Assembly: GCA_017412705.1 (NCBI GenBank)
Contig: JAFPWS010000074.1
Location: 47,986-111,985, forward strand
Length of the DNA stretch: 64,000 nucleotides
Reading direction: 5' to 3'
DNA from: Prevotella sp.
GTDB lineage: Bacteria > Bacteroidota > Bacteroidia > Bacteroidales > Bacteroidaceae
Shown: positions 9,648 to 18,515 of the stretch, in pieces
Position numbering within the stretch: the first letter of the stretch is position 1
Layout: each line of letters begins with the position of its first letter
Translations under genes and position numbers: made by a program
Notes under the pieces: generated by a model
Seen by the model: only the letters and a program-made list of their open reading frames with translations
What the model was told of the DNA's origin: nothing
Database searches by the model: none

Positions 9648-10496
9648 TTAGATGAAGATACCGAACGTCAGCGAGTGGAACTGCGGACCCATATCGGTCT
9701 TCAGCACACTCATGGGCGAGTACTTGCAGTAGATACTCAACTCCTTGTAGGTCACAAAGCCCATGAAGTCTACCGTCACCGGACGATACTCAATGCCTTT
9801 GGTGGTGATGTCGTAGTCATTGTCGCCCAAGGTGTACTCGGTATTAATGCGGCCACGCAGGTTGAAGTTCACCACCGGACCCACCGTGAAGCGCCAGTCA
9901 CTCTTCTGACCGAACCGCTGGGTGAACAGCAAGGGCACCGACAGGCTGAAGATGTTGATACGCGAGCGCCTGCCGGAGGCATCCTTGGGGAAAGATTCTA
10001 CGCTTACCGCATTCGAGGCAGAGGTCTGATTGGTGGAGATTTGGCCACCCTTTAAGAACATATAGTCCGAGCTCAGCGTATAGCGGCGCCAGTTGCACCA
10101 AAGGCCCACCGAATAAGTCTGCAAGGCTTTCTTCGGTCTATACTTATAGCGGAGACCCAGAATCCACTCCCACGACTTAAAGGGGGCAAAACTCATGCCA
10201 TCAGGCACACTGGTCGGTGCACACCAGCCTACTGCCAAGTCAAAATCCCAGCTCTCCCTGCCCTTGCCCGACTCATGCTGACGACGAACATAGTTCGAGT
10301 CGCGCAGCTGAATGGTATTCTCGTAACGGTAGGCGCTGTTGCCCTCCGTACCTACTACCTTAATCTTCTGCAGCGAGTCGTTGGTGACAATAGTCACCTT
10401 CCTGGCATTATTGATAATGGTAGTGTCGTTCTTGACCTGACCCTGCGCGGCCATGGCGACTGCCAAGGCCATCATAAAAAACAGTTTTCTCTTCAT
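9648..10496 (-). CDS. outer-membrane beta-barrel protein
   Basis: A 282-residue protein from ATG 10496, selected because it begins with a signal peptide (KRKLFFMMALAVAMAAQGQ) 31 bp after a good -7 box. The mature part is rich in alternating aromatic strands (FDLAVGW, WEWILGLRYKY, YSVGLWCNWRRYTL) and ends in FHSLTFGIFI, a typical barrel C-terminus recognised by BAM. It resembles PorT-like barrels of Bacteroidota. The specific function is unknown. It converges on xseB with only 5 bp between stops. Confidence 0.7.
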   Translation of the reverse strand: MKRKLFFMMALAVAMAAQGQVKNDTTIINNARKVTIVTNDSLQKIKVVGTEGNSAYRYENTIQLRDSNYVRRQHESGKGRESWDFDLAVGWCAPTSVPDGMSFAPFKSWEWILGLRYKYRPKKALQTYSVGLWCNWRRYTLSSDYMFLKGGQISTNQTSASNAVSVESFPKDASGRRSRINIFSLSVPLLFTQRFGQKSDWRFTVGPVVNFNLRGRINTEYTLGDNDYDITTKGIEYRPVTVDFMGFVTYKELSIYCKYSPMSVLKTDMGPQFHSLTFGIFI

Positions 10497-10526
10497 ACGA
10501 TTCCTTTTTATTACCAAACTGGGCTG

Positions 10527-10556
10527 CAAAGATACGAATAAGCGAGAACAATCCAA
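10527..10556 (-). promoter_or_regulatory. promoter of the beta-barrel gene
   Basis: Reverse-strand -7 box TATCTTTG (10534-10527) and -33 TTG (10556-10554) separated by 19 bp, 31 bp upstream of the chosen start. Confidence 0.7.
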
Positions 10557-10684
10557 AACAAATAACAGATTTTTTGTCATTATTGTCGAGTGCAAGTTTG
10601 CTGCGGTACCCTCTGACTTTGAGCGGTCAGAGTGTCGGTGAAGGCGTAAGGTGAACGGGGGAAAGGCGGTGCCAAGCCACCGTT

Positions 10685-10811
10685 TACATACGTTCAAACG
10701 TTCGTTTACATACGTCCAAACGTTCGTTCGCCTATAGGCAAAAGTATGTGTGCCTATAGGTAAAAGTACTTGCGCCTATAGGCAAAAGATCGTTCGCCTA
10801 TAGGCAAAAGC
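10685..10811. repeat. 22-bp period tandem repeat array, two unit types
   Basis: The intergenic stretch holds two units of the type tacatacgt(t/c)caaacgttcgtt (10685 and 10707), then four units built on gcctatagg(c/t)aaaag starting at 10730, 10752, 10774 and 10796, so every unit starts 22 bp from the last apart from a 1-bp join between types. The units contain the palindromes cctatagg or aacgtt. It lies between the 3' end of the GH43 gene and the promoter of the barrel gene. The rest of the gap (10557-10684) shows nothing else I can identify. Confidence 0.85.
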
Positions 10812-10836
10812 AAACACAAAAATTTTCCTTCCCCTG

Positions 10837-12876
10837 CTACAAGCTGGGCTTCACTGGCAGAATGCCGCCAGATGCATCGAAGGACAGGGGGTCGATGCAA
10901 ACCTCACGGTTATACCCGGCGCTCCAGTCAAGTTTGGCAGCACGCGGGCGCTGGAAACGATGATAGACGATATACCACTCGTCGGTACCGGGCTTCTGCA
11001 CGATAGCATGATGTCCTGTGCCGAAAATCTGGTTGCCGTTATCACGCTGTAACACAATTGTCTTCTCGGCTGCCGTCACGGGCTTGCCATCACGCACCAG
11101 CGCCGTAGGCGAGTCGCTGATGGCGTAGCGCACCCGATAGTTCTTCGAACGGGTGTCATTCTCCGACCATGTAAAGTAGTACTTGCCGTCGCGATAGAAC
11201 ACATACGTCCCTTCGTTATAGTTGTAGCGCGCTTTGTCCTTACGCGCCAGCACGACGACGGGCTGACTCTTGAAGCTGGTCATGTCGTCGTTCAGCTCGG
11301 CACAAACGATGGTGCCATTGCCCCAATAGAGATAGTACTTGCCTGTCTGAGGATCCTGGAAGACGTCAGGGTCGATAGTCGCACCGCCTTGTTTCATCAC
11401 CTCCATGTCCTTGCTGACGAGCGGCCTGCCAAGTGCATCCTTGAAAGGCCCCGTAGGCTGGTCGCTGACAGCCACTCCTATTTCCCCTTCGCCGACGAAA
11501 TAGAAGAAATACCTGTATTGCGCCTTCTTGCCCTTACCCACTTTGCGCTCTATGATACAGGGAGCCCATGCCTTCTGGTGTGCCCACTGGCAATCGGTCT
11601 TCAAGTCGAAGATGACCCCTTCGTACTTCCATTCCTTCAGGTCACTGCTCGAATAGCAGCGGAAGTCATGGTTCATCCAGTTCTCTTCACCGTCCGTCGT
11701 AGGATAGAGGTAGTATTTGCCGTCCTTCTCCGAATACAGCACTTCCGGATCGGCATAGAGCCCTTCTATGACGGGGTTCTGCCTGTTGCCCTTCATCGTA
11801 GCCAGCTCGTAGCCGTCACTCCAGGCTTGCAGCCTGTCATATTCCTCCTTGGTGATGCGGAGGAAAGAGCCGTGCTGGGGATAGTTCACACCCTCTATAT
11901 GGCGCGGACTCTTGAAATTCCGCATATACCGGTCCGCACTACAAAGACGATAGTTCTTTGGGCGCGACGAGTATTCGATGTAACCAATCATCCAGTCGTC
12001 CCTGCCTGCCAACTGAAAGGCCGACACGCCCTCACACTTCTTCTTGCCCTCAAAGCTGACAAAGTCGTCCTCCACAGGTTCGCCCCAAGGGCCTGTCAGT
12101 TCCTTGGAAGTAGCCGTAAACAGCCCTGGCGTCCCTCCTTCCTTCTTAATCATCATGTGCCATTGCTTGTCGGAATCCAGCCAGTTGATGTCGGCATCAA
12201 TGGTGGCATAGCCCCAGTCAAAGAGCAGACGGGGCTGTGTCAGACGGGTAAAAGTCTCGTCGGCATACGAGTAGTACATGCGGTCGTAGGCCTCCTCCTC
12301 GCGATTCCACATCGAATAGTAAATGAAATATCCCCCGCGCCTGCCGTCAGGCCACACATAGGTTTCATCCCACATAATCTGGGGAGCCCACACACGGTTG
12401 ACGGTCGACCAGTCCTTATAGACACTCTCTGCCGTAGGGTTGCAGAAGATGCTCACTCCCTTGCGATAATCGAAAGTCTTCGACTGCCAATGTATCAGGT
12501 CGTCACTGGTCAGCAGGTCGATGCCGTAATTGTCCCACTCCGCCTTTTTCTTCAAGTCCTTGAAGCGTCCCACATTCATGTCCGTGCAGACCATCAGGTA
12601 GCCTGTCCCGTCATGCTTGCGACAAAGATAGGCATCGCGGGTGGCACCCTCTATCCGGGCATGCTCATAGTCGCTGAAGATGCTGTCGCCATTGAGCAAA
12701 TCGTGATAGTGCAGCCCGTCGCGACTCAGCGCATAGGCTGTCCATGCCCTGCCCCTGTCGTTCATGTGACAAAACAAATAGCCATAGTCGCCTTTCTGGC
12801 AGTTGCCTCTTTGCTCTTGGGCAAAGTCAGCCGCCGACACCATAGCCAGCATAGCCAATAAGTAGAACTTCTTCAT
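10837..12876 (-). CDS. two-domain GH43-type glycoside hydrolase, secreted
   Basis: A 679-residue protein from ATG 12876, chosen for its signal peptide (KKFYLLAMLAMVSAADFAQ) and position just after a promoter. Two five-bladed-propeller-like modules follow. The first (about 25-340) has ATRDAYLCRK and VNRVWAPQIMWDETY. The second (about 360-679) has EGLYADPEVLYSEKDGKYYLYPT, WAHQKAWAPCIIERK, GATIDPDVFQD and YNEGTYVFYRDGKYYFTWS, giving the Asp, Asp, Glu catalytic trio of family 43. It is likely a periplasmic arabinofuranosidase or xylosidase for plant polysaccharides. The first module looks degenerate and may only bind substrate. Confidence 0.85.
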   Translation of the reverse strand: MKKFYLLAMLAMVSAADFAQEQRGNCQKGDYGYLFCHMNDRGRAWTAYALSRDGLHYHDLLNGDSIFSDYEHARIEGATRDAYLCRKHDGTGYLMVCTDMNVGRFKDLKKKAEWDNYGIDLLTSDDLIHWQSKTFDYRKGVSIFCNPTAESVYKDWSTVNRVWAPQIMWDETYVWPDGRRGGYFIYYSMWNREEEAYDRMYYSYADETFTRLTQPRLLFDWGYATIDADINWLDSDKQWHMMIKKEGGTPGLFTATSKELTGPWGEPVEDDFVSFEGKKKCEGVSAFQLAGRDDWMIGYIEYSSRPKNYRLCSADRYMRNFKSPRHIEGVNYPQHGSFLRITKEEYDRLQAWSDGYELATMKGNRQNPVIEGLYADPEVLYSEKDGKYYLYPTTDGEENWMNHDFRCYSSSDLKEWKYEGVIFDLKTDCQWAHQKAWAPCIIERKVGKGKKAQYRYFFYFVGEGEIGVAVSDQPTGPFKDALGRPLVSKDMEVMKQGGATIDPDVFQDPQTGKYYLYWGNGTIVCAELNDDMTSFKSQPVVVLARKDKARYNYNEGTYVFYRDGKYYFTWSENDTRSKNYRVRYAISDSPTALVRDGKPVTAAEKTIVLQRDNGNQIFGTGHHAIVQKPGTDEWYIVYHRFQRPRAAKLDWSAGYNREVCIDPLSFDASGGILPVKPSL

Positions 12877-12899
12877 ATCCTTCGTTGTTATAATGAGTG

Positions 12900-12929
12900 C
12901 AAAGATACGAAGAAGCGAGCAAAGAACAA
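12900..12929 (-). promoter_or_regulatory. promoter of the GH43 gene
   Basis: Reverse strand -7 box TATCTTTG (12907-12900) and -33 TTG (12929-12927), 19 bp apart, 24 bp before the ATG at 12876. Confidence 0.75.
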
Positions 12930-13030
12930 AGAAAAAACCGTTTTTTCTTTTTCTTTCGAGCGAAAGTAACTTCTCCGAGGGAGAAAGATGCAAAAAATCT
13001 TTTCATCATCTCATTTTTCCCTCCTTTTTC

Positions 13031-13061
13031 TTGCACGGGCGCAAGATTTTGATTACTTTTG
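13031..13061 (+). promoter_or_regulatory. promoter of ilvE operon
   Basis: TTG at 13031-13033 and TACTTTTG at 13054-13061 with 20 bp between, upstream of ATG 13102. Confidence 0.75.
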
Positions 13062-13101
13062 CGGGCAAATAGACAACAAACATCTTTTAAAGACAGACAT
13101 T

Positions 13102-14118
13102 ATGAAGAACTTAGACTGGGGAAACCTGTCGTTCGGTTACATGAAGACCGACTACAACGTACGCTGTTACTATCGTGACGGCAAATGGGGCGAGATTGAG
13201 GTCTGCTCCGACGAGTATCTGAACCTGCACATGGCAGCCACCTGCCTGCACTACGGCCAGGAGGCTTTCGAGGGCCTGAAGGCATACCGTTGCAAGGACG
13301 GCAAGGTGCGCGTGTTCCGCGTCGACGAGAATGCCGCCCGCCTGCAGTCTACCTGCCGCGGCATCCTGATGCCCGAGGTATCGACAGAACTGTTCACCGA
13401 GATGGTCAAGAAGGTGGTACGCCTGAACCAGGAGTGGATTCCCACCTACGAGAGTGGTGCCACGCTCTACATCCGTCCGCTGCTCATCGGTACCAGCGCC
13501 CAGGTAGGCGTTCACCCCGCCAAGGAGTACTGCTTCCTCATCTTCGTCACTCCCGTAGGCCCTTACTTCAAGGGAGGCTTCGCCGCCAACCCCTACGTCA
13601 TCATCCGCGACTACGACCGCTCGGCACCCCTCGGCACCGGCAAGTACAAGGTCGGCGGGAACTATGCCGCCTCGCTGAAGGCCAACGACATTGCCCACGA
13701 GAAGGGCTATGCCTGCGAGTTCTACCTCGACGCCAAGGAGAAGAAGTACATGGACGAGTGCGGTGCCGCCAACTTCTTCGGCATCAAGGACAACACCTAT
13801 ATCACCCCGGAGTCTACCTCCATCCTGCCCTCTATCACCAACAAGTCGCTCATGCAGGTGGCTGAGGACCTGGGCATGAAGGTGGAGCGCCGTCCTATTC
13901 CCGAGGAAGAGCTTGAGACCTTCGAGGAGGCTGGTGCTTGCGGCACGGCAGCCGTCATCAGTCCTATCTCTTACATCGACGACCTCGACACCGGCAAGCG
14001 CTACTCGTTTGGCGACAAGCCCGGCCCACTGTCGAAGAAGCTCTACGACACCCTCCGCGCCATCCAGTATGGCGACATCGAGGACAAGCACGGCTGGACA
14101 ACCGTTGTCATTGAGTAA
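13102..14118 (+). CDS. ilvE: branched-chain amino acid aminotransferase (IlvE)
   Basis: A 338-residue class IV PLP aminotransferase, the length of the eukaryotic-like BCAT type used by Bacteroidota. The PLP lysine is in [12 protein letters not shown] (K183). The cofactor-phosphate segment [11 protein letters not shown] and the TSILPSITN substrate-loop region follow. It makes Val, Leu and Ile from their 2-oxo acids in the cytosol. I start at 13102 because the conserved N-terminus begins there and the promoter is just upstream. Its stop overlaps trmB (TAATG). Confidence 0.95.
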   Translation: MKNLDWGNLSFGYMKTDYNVRCYYRDGKWGEIEVCSDEYLNLHMAATCLHYGQEAFEGLKAYRCKDGKVRVFRVDENAARLQSTCRGILMPEVSTELFTEMVKKVVRLNQEWIPTYESGATLYIRPLLIGTSAQVGVHPAKEYCFLIFVTPVGPYFKGGFAANPYVIIRDYDRSAPLGTGKYKVGGNYAASLKANDIAHEKGYACEFYLDAKEKKYMDECGAANFFGIKDNTYITPESTSILPSITNKSLMQVAEDLGMKVERRPIPEEELETFEEAGACGTAAVISPISYIDDLDTGKRYSFGDKPGPLSKKLYDTLRAIQYGDIEDKHGWTTVVIE

Positions 14119-14888
14119 TGGGAAAGGGCAAGCTGGCGAAGTTCGCCGACATGGCAACCTACGATAACGTCTTTCAGTACCCCTATGGGGCGCTGAAAGA
14201 CGTTGAGTTTCCTTTGCAGGGCCGCTGGCACGAGGAGTACTTCCACAACCAGAACCCCATCGTGCTGGAGCTGGGCTGCGGCAAGGGCGAGTACACCGTA
14301 GGGCTGGCCAAGAAGTATCCTGGCATGAACTTCATCGGCGTCGACATCAAGGGTGCCCGCATGTGGACCGGCGCCACGCAGGCCGTCAACGAAGGCCTGA
14401 AGAACGTGGCCTTCCTGCGTACCAACATTGAGATCATCGACCGCTTCTTCGCTGCCGACGAGGTGCAGGAAATCTGGCTCACCTTCTCCGACCCCCAGAT
14501 GAAGAGCCCCCGCAAACGCCTGACGTCGTCGTGGTTCCTGGAGCGCTATCGCCACTTCCTCGTCGACGGTGGCATCATCCATCTGAAGACAGACTCCAAT
14601 TTCCTGTTCACCTACACCACCTACATGGTGGAGCGCAACAGCCTGTCCGTACTGCTGACAACCAAGGACCTGTATGCAGAGAGCCCTGAGAACCCTGCGT
14701 TCGCCGAGCCAGCCTCCATCCAGACCTATTACGAGAGCATGTGGATAGCCCGTGGGCTGAACATCAAGTACATGAAATTCCTGCTGCCGCGTGAAGGTCA
14801 CCTCGAGGAGCCTGACGTGGAGATAGAGCTCGACGACTACCGCTCCTACCACCGCGACAAGCGCAGCAGCAAAGACAAAGCCAAGTAA
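14118..14888 (+). CDS. trmB: tRNA (guanine-N7)-methyltransferase (TrmB)
   Basis: A 256-residue SAM-dependent enzyme with motif [13 protein letters not shown], motif [12 protein letters not shown] and the TrmB signature [15 protein letters not shown], followed by [13 protein letters not shown]. It makes m7G46 in tRNA variable loops. The ATG shares its A with the ilvE stop codon. The C-terminus is lysine-rich. Confidence 0.95.
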   Translation: MGKGKLAKFADMATYDNVFQYPYGALKDVEFPLQGRWHEEYFHNQNPIVLELGCGKGEYTVGLAKKYPGMNFIGVDIKGARMWTGATQAVNEGLKNVAFLRTNIEIIDRFFAADEVQEIWLTFSDPQMKSPRKRLTSSWFLERYRHFLVDGGIIHLKTDSNFLFTYTTYMVERNSLSVLLTTKDLYAESPENPAFAEPASIQTYYESMWIARGLNIKYMKFLLPREGHLEEPDVEIELDDYRSYHRDKRSSKDKAK

Positions 14889-14909
14889 AACCCCAAAAAA
14901 CTAACAATA

Positions 14910-16592
14910 ATGAAAAAATTGTTTTGCATTCTTTTTACGGCCATACCACTCTTCAGTATGGCACAGGGCCAGACCATCGTCACCGTTGACGCTGTAGGCC
15001 AACTGTCACAGAAAATCGCCGAAGCCGACAGGTTCAAGATTTCCGAGCTCAAAATCAGCGGTCCCCTGAATGGTGCCGACATCAAGCTGCTGCAGGAGAT
15101 AGTCATCCGCACCAAAGCCAAGGAGAAAGAAGGCGAGTGCCTCGTCAGCAGCGTTGACCTGTCCGAAGCCGTCATCACAGAGGGCAAGGAGGGCATGAAG
15201 ACCAAGGCCAACGAGCTGCCTAACGCCCTCTTCTCTGGTGCCAGGAGCCTCAAGCAGGTCGTACTGCCTGCCAACGTCATCAACGTCAGCAAGAACTGTT
15301 TCTACGACTGCCAGTCGTTGCTCACCGTCACCATTCCCGAGAGAGTCACCACCATCGAGAACCAGGCCTTCCAGAATTGCGAACAGCTGGCCGCCGTCAA
15401 CCTCCCGTCCTATCTGACAGCCATCGGCAGCGAGGCTTTCGAAGGCTGCAAGTCGCTGGCCACCATCAGCGTCCCCGCCAACGTCAAGAAGATTGGCACA
15501 CAGGCCTTCAAGGACTGCGCAGCGCTCACCAGCATCTCCCTTCAGGCAAACGTCAAGGTCATCGACAACGATGTCTTCTATGGTTGCAAGAGCCTGACGG
15601 CTATCGAGCTGCCGGCCACAGTCACCGAGATTGGCACCTCCGCCTTTGAGAATTGCAAGAGCCTGAAAGCCATCACGCTGGAAAACATCCGCGAGGTGGG
15701 CAGCAACGCCTTCAACGACTGCACCTCGCTGCAGGAGGCAGGCTTCCAGCGTCTCTCCAAGTTAGGCAGCTCTGCCTTCCAGGACTGCTCCAACCTGAAG
15801 ACCGTGGTGCTGCAAGGCGGCCTCGACGAAATCAACAGCGACACCTTCAAGGGTTGCAGCAACCTGAGCGGCATCTCCATCTCCTCGTCCGTCAAGACCA
15901 TTGGCAGCGACGCTTTCAAGGGCTGTAAGAGCCTTTCCGCCGTTGAGCTGCCCGCGGCACTGACAAAGATAGGCAGCTATGCCTTCGAGGACTGCAACAG
16001 CCTGCAGGGCATAGCCATCCCCAACATGATGAAGAGCATTGGCAGCTCGGCCTTCCAGAACTGCAGCCAGCTGGCCACAGTCACCATCGGAGGCTTCATC
16101 ACGGAAATAGAGGCCGACCTCTTCAAGAACTGCAGCAGTCTGAGTTCAATCACCCTGCCTACCACCATCAAGAAGATAGGCAACCAGGCCTTCCAGAACT
16201 GCATTGCCCTGACCGCCATCGAACTCCCCATCAGCCTCGTTAGCATTGGCGACGACGCCTTCGAGAAGTGCACCTCGCTGAATCAGATTAAACTGCCCGT
16301 AGCCGTCACCACCATTGGCAGCGACGCCTTCAACGGATGCGCCATGCTGACCCGTGCCGAGCTGTCCATCGCCTTGAAGAAGATTGGCGGCTCAGCCTTC
16401 CAGAACTGTCCGCTGCTGCGCGAGGTCGTCCTCAACAGCCCCAATCCTCCTTCCATCTCCAAGAGCACCTTCAAGGGCGTGGCGGCGTCCTTCCTGATTC
16501 CCACCGGCAGCCAGCCCCTCTACAGCAACGACAAAGACTGGAAGAAGCTGCCCACAAGAGAAAAACCAATCTACAGCGCCCCGACAATATAA
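14910..16592 (+). CDS. BspA-like leucine-rich repeat (LRR_5) protein
   Basis: A 560-residue protein with a signal peptide (LFCILFTAIPLFSMAQG) and about sixteen repeats of 22-24 residues with the pattern IGSxAFxxCxSLxxIxLPxxVxxI from about residue 100 to 530. This is the Treponema pallidum/BspA-type LRR fold of surface or exported adhesion proteins. Its end is CxSF-less and no PorSS or sortase signal is evident, so surface anchoring is not shown. It sits between trmB (21 bp gap) and mrp (TAATG overlap), an unusual place for a repetitive surface protein. Confidence 0.85.
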   Translation: MKKLFCILFTAIPLFSMAQGQTIVTVDAVGQLSQKIAEADRFKISELKISGPLNGADIKLLQEIVIRTKAKEKEGECLVSSVDLSEAVITEGKEGMKTKANELPNALFSGARSLKQVVLPANVINVSKNCFYDCQSLLTVTIPERVTTIENQAFQNCEQLAAVNLPSYLTAIGSEAFEGCKSLATISVPANVKKIGTQAFKDCAALTSISLQANVKVIDNDVFYGCKSLTAIELPATVTEIGTSAFENCKSLKAITLENIREVGSNAFNDCTSLQEAGFQRLSKLGSSAFQDCSNLKTVVLQGGLDEINSDTFKGCSNLSGISISSSVKTIGSDAFKGCKSLSAVELPAALTKIGSYAFEDCNSLQGIAIPNMMKSIGSSAFQNCSQLATVTIGGFITEIEADLFKNCSSLSSITLPTTIKKIGNQAFQNCIALTAIELPISLVSIGDDAFEKCTSLNQIKLPVAVTTIGSDAFNGCAMLTRAELSIALKKIGGSAFQNCPLLREVVLNSPNPPSISKSTFKGVAASFLIPTGSQPLYSNDKDWKKLPTREKPIYSAPTI

Positions 16593-17689
16593 TGCAACTA
16601 TATCCCAAACTCATCATGGATGCCCTGGCTACGGTGACGTATGCCGGCACCAAGAAAAACCTGGTAGAGAGCCAGATGGTGGCTGACCAGCCTGTCGTCA
16701 ACGGACAGAAAGTCACCGTCGTGCTGGAGTTCCCACGTGACACCGACCCCTTCCTCAAGTCCACCGTCAAGGCCGCCGAGGCTGCCATCAAGTACCACTG
16801 CGGCAAGGAGGTTGAGGTGGAGATTGTCACGGAGTTCAAGTCGAAGCCCCGGCCGGAGGTCGGCCATCTGCTGCCGCACGTCAGGAACATCATCGCCGTC
16901 AGCAGCGGCAAGGGGGGCGTAGGCAAGTCCACCGTCTCGGCCAACCTGGCCATCGCCCTGGCACGTTTGGGCTATAAGGTAGGCCTCCTGGACTGCGACA
17001 TCTTCGGGCCTTCCATGCCCAAGATGTTCCATGTCGAGGACGAGCGCCCCTATGCCGTCGAGGTTGACGGCCGCCAGCTCATCAACCCCATCGAGGCCTA
17101 TGGTGTCAAGATGCTGTCCATCGGCTTCTTCGTCAACCCCGACACGGCGACGCTCTGGCGTGGCGGCATGGCCACTAACGCCCTGAAGCAGCTCATTGCC
17201 GATGCCGACTGGGGCGAGCTCGACTACTTCATCCTCGACACCCCGCCCGGAACCTCCGACATCCACCTCACGCTGTTGCAGACGCTCAGCATCACCGGTG
17301 CCGTCATCGTGTCCACACCCCAGCAGGTGGCACTGGCCGATGCCCGCAAAGGCATCGACATGTACCGCAACGAGAAGGTCAACGTGCCCATCCTCGGCCT
17401 GGTAGAGAACATGGCATGGTTCACCCCTGCCGAGCTGCCGCAGAACCGCTACTACATCTTCGGCAAGGAAGGCTGCAAGCAGCTGGCCCAGGAGATGAGC
17501 GTACCCCTGCTGGCACAGATACCACTGGTACAGAGCATCTGCGAGAGCGGCGATGCCGGCGAGCCCGCTGCCGTCAGCAGCGACACAGCCACAGGCCTGG
17601 CCTTCATCAACCTGGCACAAGCCGTCGTCACCGTCGTCAACCGCCGCAACGCCGAACTCCCCAAGACAAAAATCGTCGGGATAAAATAG
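16592..17689 (+). CDS. Mrp/NBP35-type Fe-S carrier ATPase
   Basis: A 365-residue protein from ATG 16592. An N-terminal MIP18-like domain (about 1-90) precedes a deviant Walker A GKGGVGKST (about 106-114), DCDIFGPSMPKMF, LDTPPGTSDIHLTL and VENMAWF. It is the ApbC/Mrp family that carries Fe-S clusters to apoproteins in the cytosol. The typical CxxC metal site usually found near the C-terminus is not evident: that segment reads FTPAELPQNRYYIFG, so cluster ligation may differ. It shares TAATG with the LRR gene. Confidence 0.92.
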   Translation: MQLYPKLIMDALATVTYAGTKKNLVESQMVADQPVVNGQKVTVVLEFPRDTDPFLKSTVKAAEAAIKYHCGKEVEVEIVTEFKSKPRPEVGHLLPHVRNIIAVSSGKGGVGKSTVSANLAIALARLGYKVGLLDCDIFGPSMPKMFHVEDERPYAVEVDGRQLINPIEAYGVKMLSIGFFVNPDTATLWRGGMATNALKQLIADADWGELDYFILDTPPGTSDIHLTLLQTLSITGAVIVSTPQQVALADARKGIDMYRNEKVNVPILGLVENMAWFTPAELPQNRYYIFGKEGCKQLAQEMSVPLLAQIPLVQSICESGDAGEPAAVSSDTATGLAFINLAQAVVTVVNRRNAELPKTKIVGIK

Positions 17690-17840
17690 CACCGCCACCA
17701 TCCCCCAGCACGGCCAAGATTTAGAGTGAGCTGGAATTACCCACCGACAAACCCATAGTTACATGCCGAGAAACCGATATGGTTTGTCGACAGGTTCAAA
17801 GAGGTCTTTTACCAGCACTCCGAATGCAAAGACACACTAA

Positions 17841-17940
17841 GGGTCTGAAAAAGTTAAATCCACGACGATGATTTAACAAACTACGACGATGATTTAATAA
17901 ACCACGACGTAGATTTAACAATCCTCGGCGAGGAAACAAC
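17841..17940. repeat. 21-bp tandem repeat, three clear and two degenerate units
   Basis: acgacgatgatttaa or a close variant begins at 17862, 17883 and 17904, exactly 21 bp apart; weaker units flank at about 17841 and 17925. The period is a multiple of three, so a false reverse-strand frame with LLNxRRG repeats appears, but nothing suggests it is a gene. It lies in the gap between mrp and the broken lipoprotein gene; 17690-17840 shows nothing else. Confidence 0.8.
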
Positions 17941-17963
17941 TTCCGCCACAGACTTAAACGACG

Positions 17964-18000
17964 AAAGGACGGAGCAAACATCATTTTTGCTCCGTCCTTT
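17964..18000. terminator. bidirectional intrinsic terminator
   Basis: A 15-bp perfect stem (17964-17978 with 17986-18000, core ggacggagcaaa) around a 7-nt loop, with A/T runs on both sides. It lies between the convergent mrp and lipoprotein-remnant genes and can serve both. Confidence 0.85.
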
Positions 18001-18026
18001 GGCAACCATAGAAAGGTGCGGATTAT

Positions 18027-18332
18027 TTAAGAGGTAAAGAGGTTAGAAAGCGAGGACAGCACGAGCGTAGCCTTTGTGCGAATAGTTGTCCCAATAGAAA
18101 GCGCCGAGGGTGAAGCGGTAGTACCGGCTGCCTCGGCGGCACTGACGGTGGAGTACACCTTGCCGTCGACACCTATCACCTTGCCCACATCGTTAAAGGT
18201 GACAGAACCCTAGCTAACGGGAGTCTCAGGCTCCGTGACGGGAGCATCGTTCTGGTCGTCGCCGCTGCAAGCGGCAAACAGCAACATGGCTGCCACGGCG
18301 GGCAGCACGCGGAATAGATTCTTCGTCTTCAT
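18027..18332 (-). pseudogene. broken lipoprotein gene
   Basis: From ATG 18332 the reverse strand encodes a lipoprotein start (LFRVLPAVAAMLLFAACSGDD, Cys at the lipobox) that stops after 40 codons at 18210 with TAG. The same frame continues past the stop with GKVIGVDGKVYSTVSAAEAA, then loses sense; a shifted frame (ending at 18042) resumes with FTLGAFYWDNYSHKGYARA and a VLAF terminus. This pattern of stop plus frameshift or deletion indicates a decayed secreted protein of a Bacteroidota paralogous family. Confidence 0.7.
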
Positions 18333-18462
18333 TGTCCTTATCTTTTTGGGGGTGTAAAGATACGTCAAAAAAACGTAAACAAAAAAAGAAAAGGGAAAAA
18401 GATAGTTAAAGCCCATAAGAAAAATAGCCCTTATCGGGGAAAAGGTGCTTTTAGATACAAAA

Positions 18463-18492
18463 ACGGCAGAAGAGCCATTGCTCTTCTGCCGT
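18463..18492 (-). terminator. terminator of the ABC-2 exporter operon
   Basis: A 13-bp stem acggcagaagagc / gctcttctgccgt with loop catt, followed on the reverse strand by a T run, 23 bp past the permease stop at 18516. Confidence 0.85.
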
Positions 18493-18515
18493 AGGGGGTG
18501 ACGATGCCGATATGA

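Noticed and set aside
10685-10811. Possible CRISPR array
   Set aside because: The units are contiguous with a 22-bp period and no unique spacers; no cas genes are near.
17796-18005. 69-aa reverse frame with LLNxRRG repeats
   Set aside because: It is created by the 21-bp DNA repeat and crosses the terminator stem.
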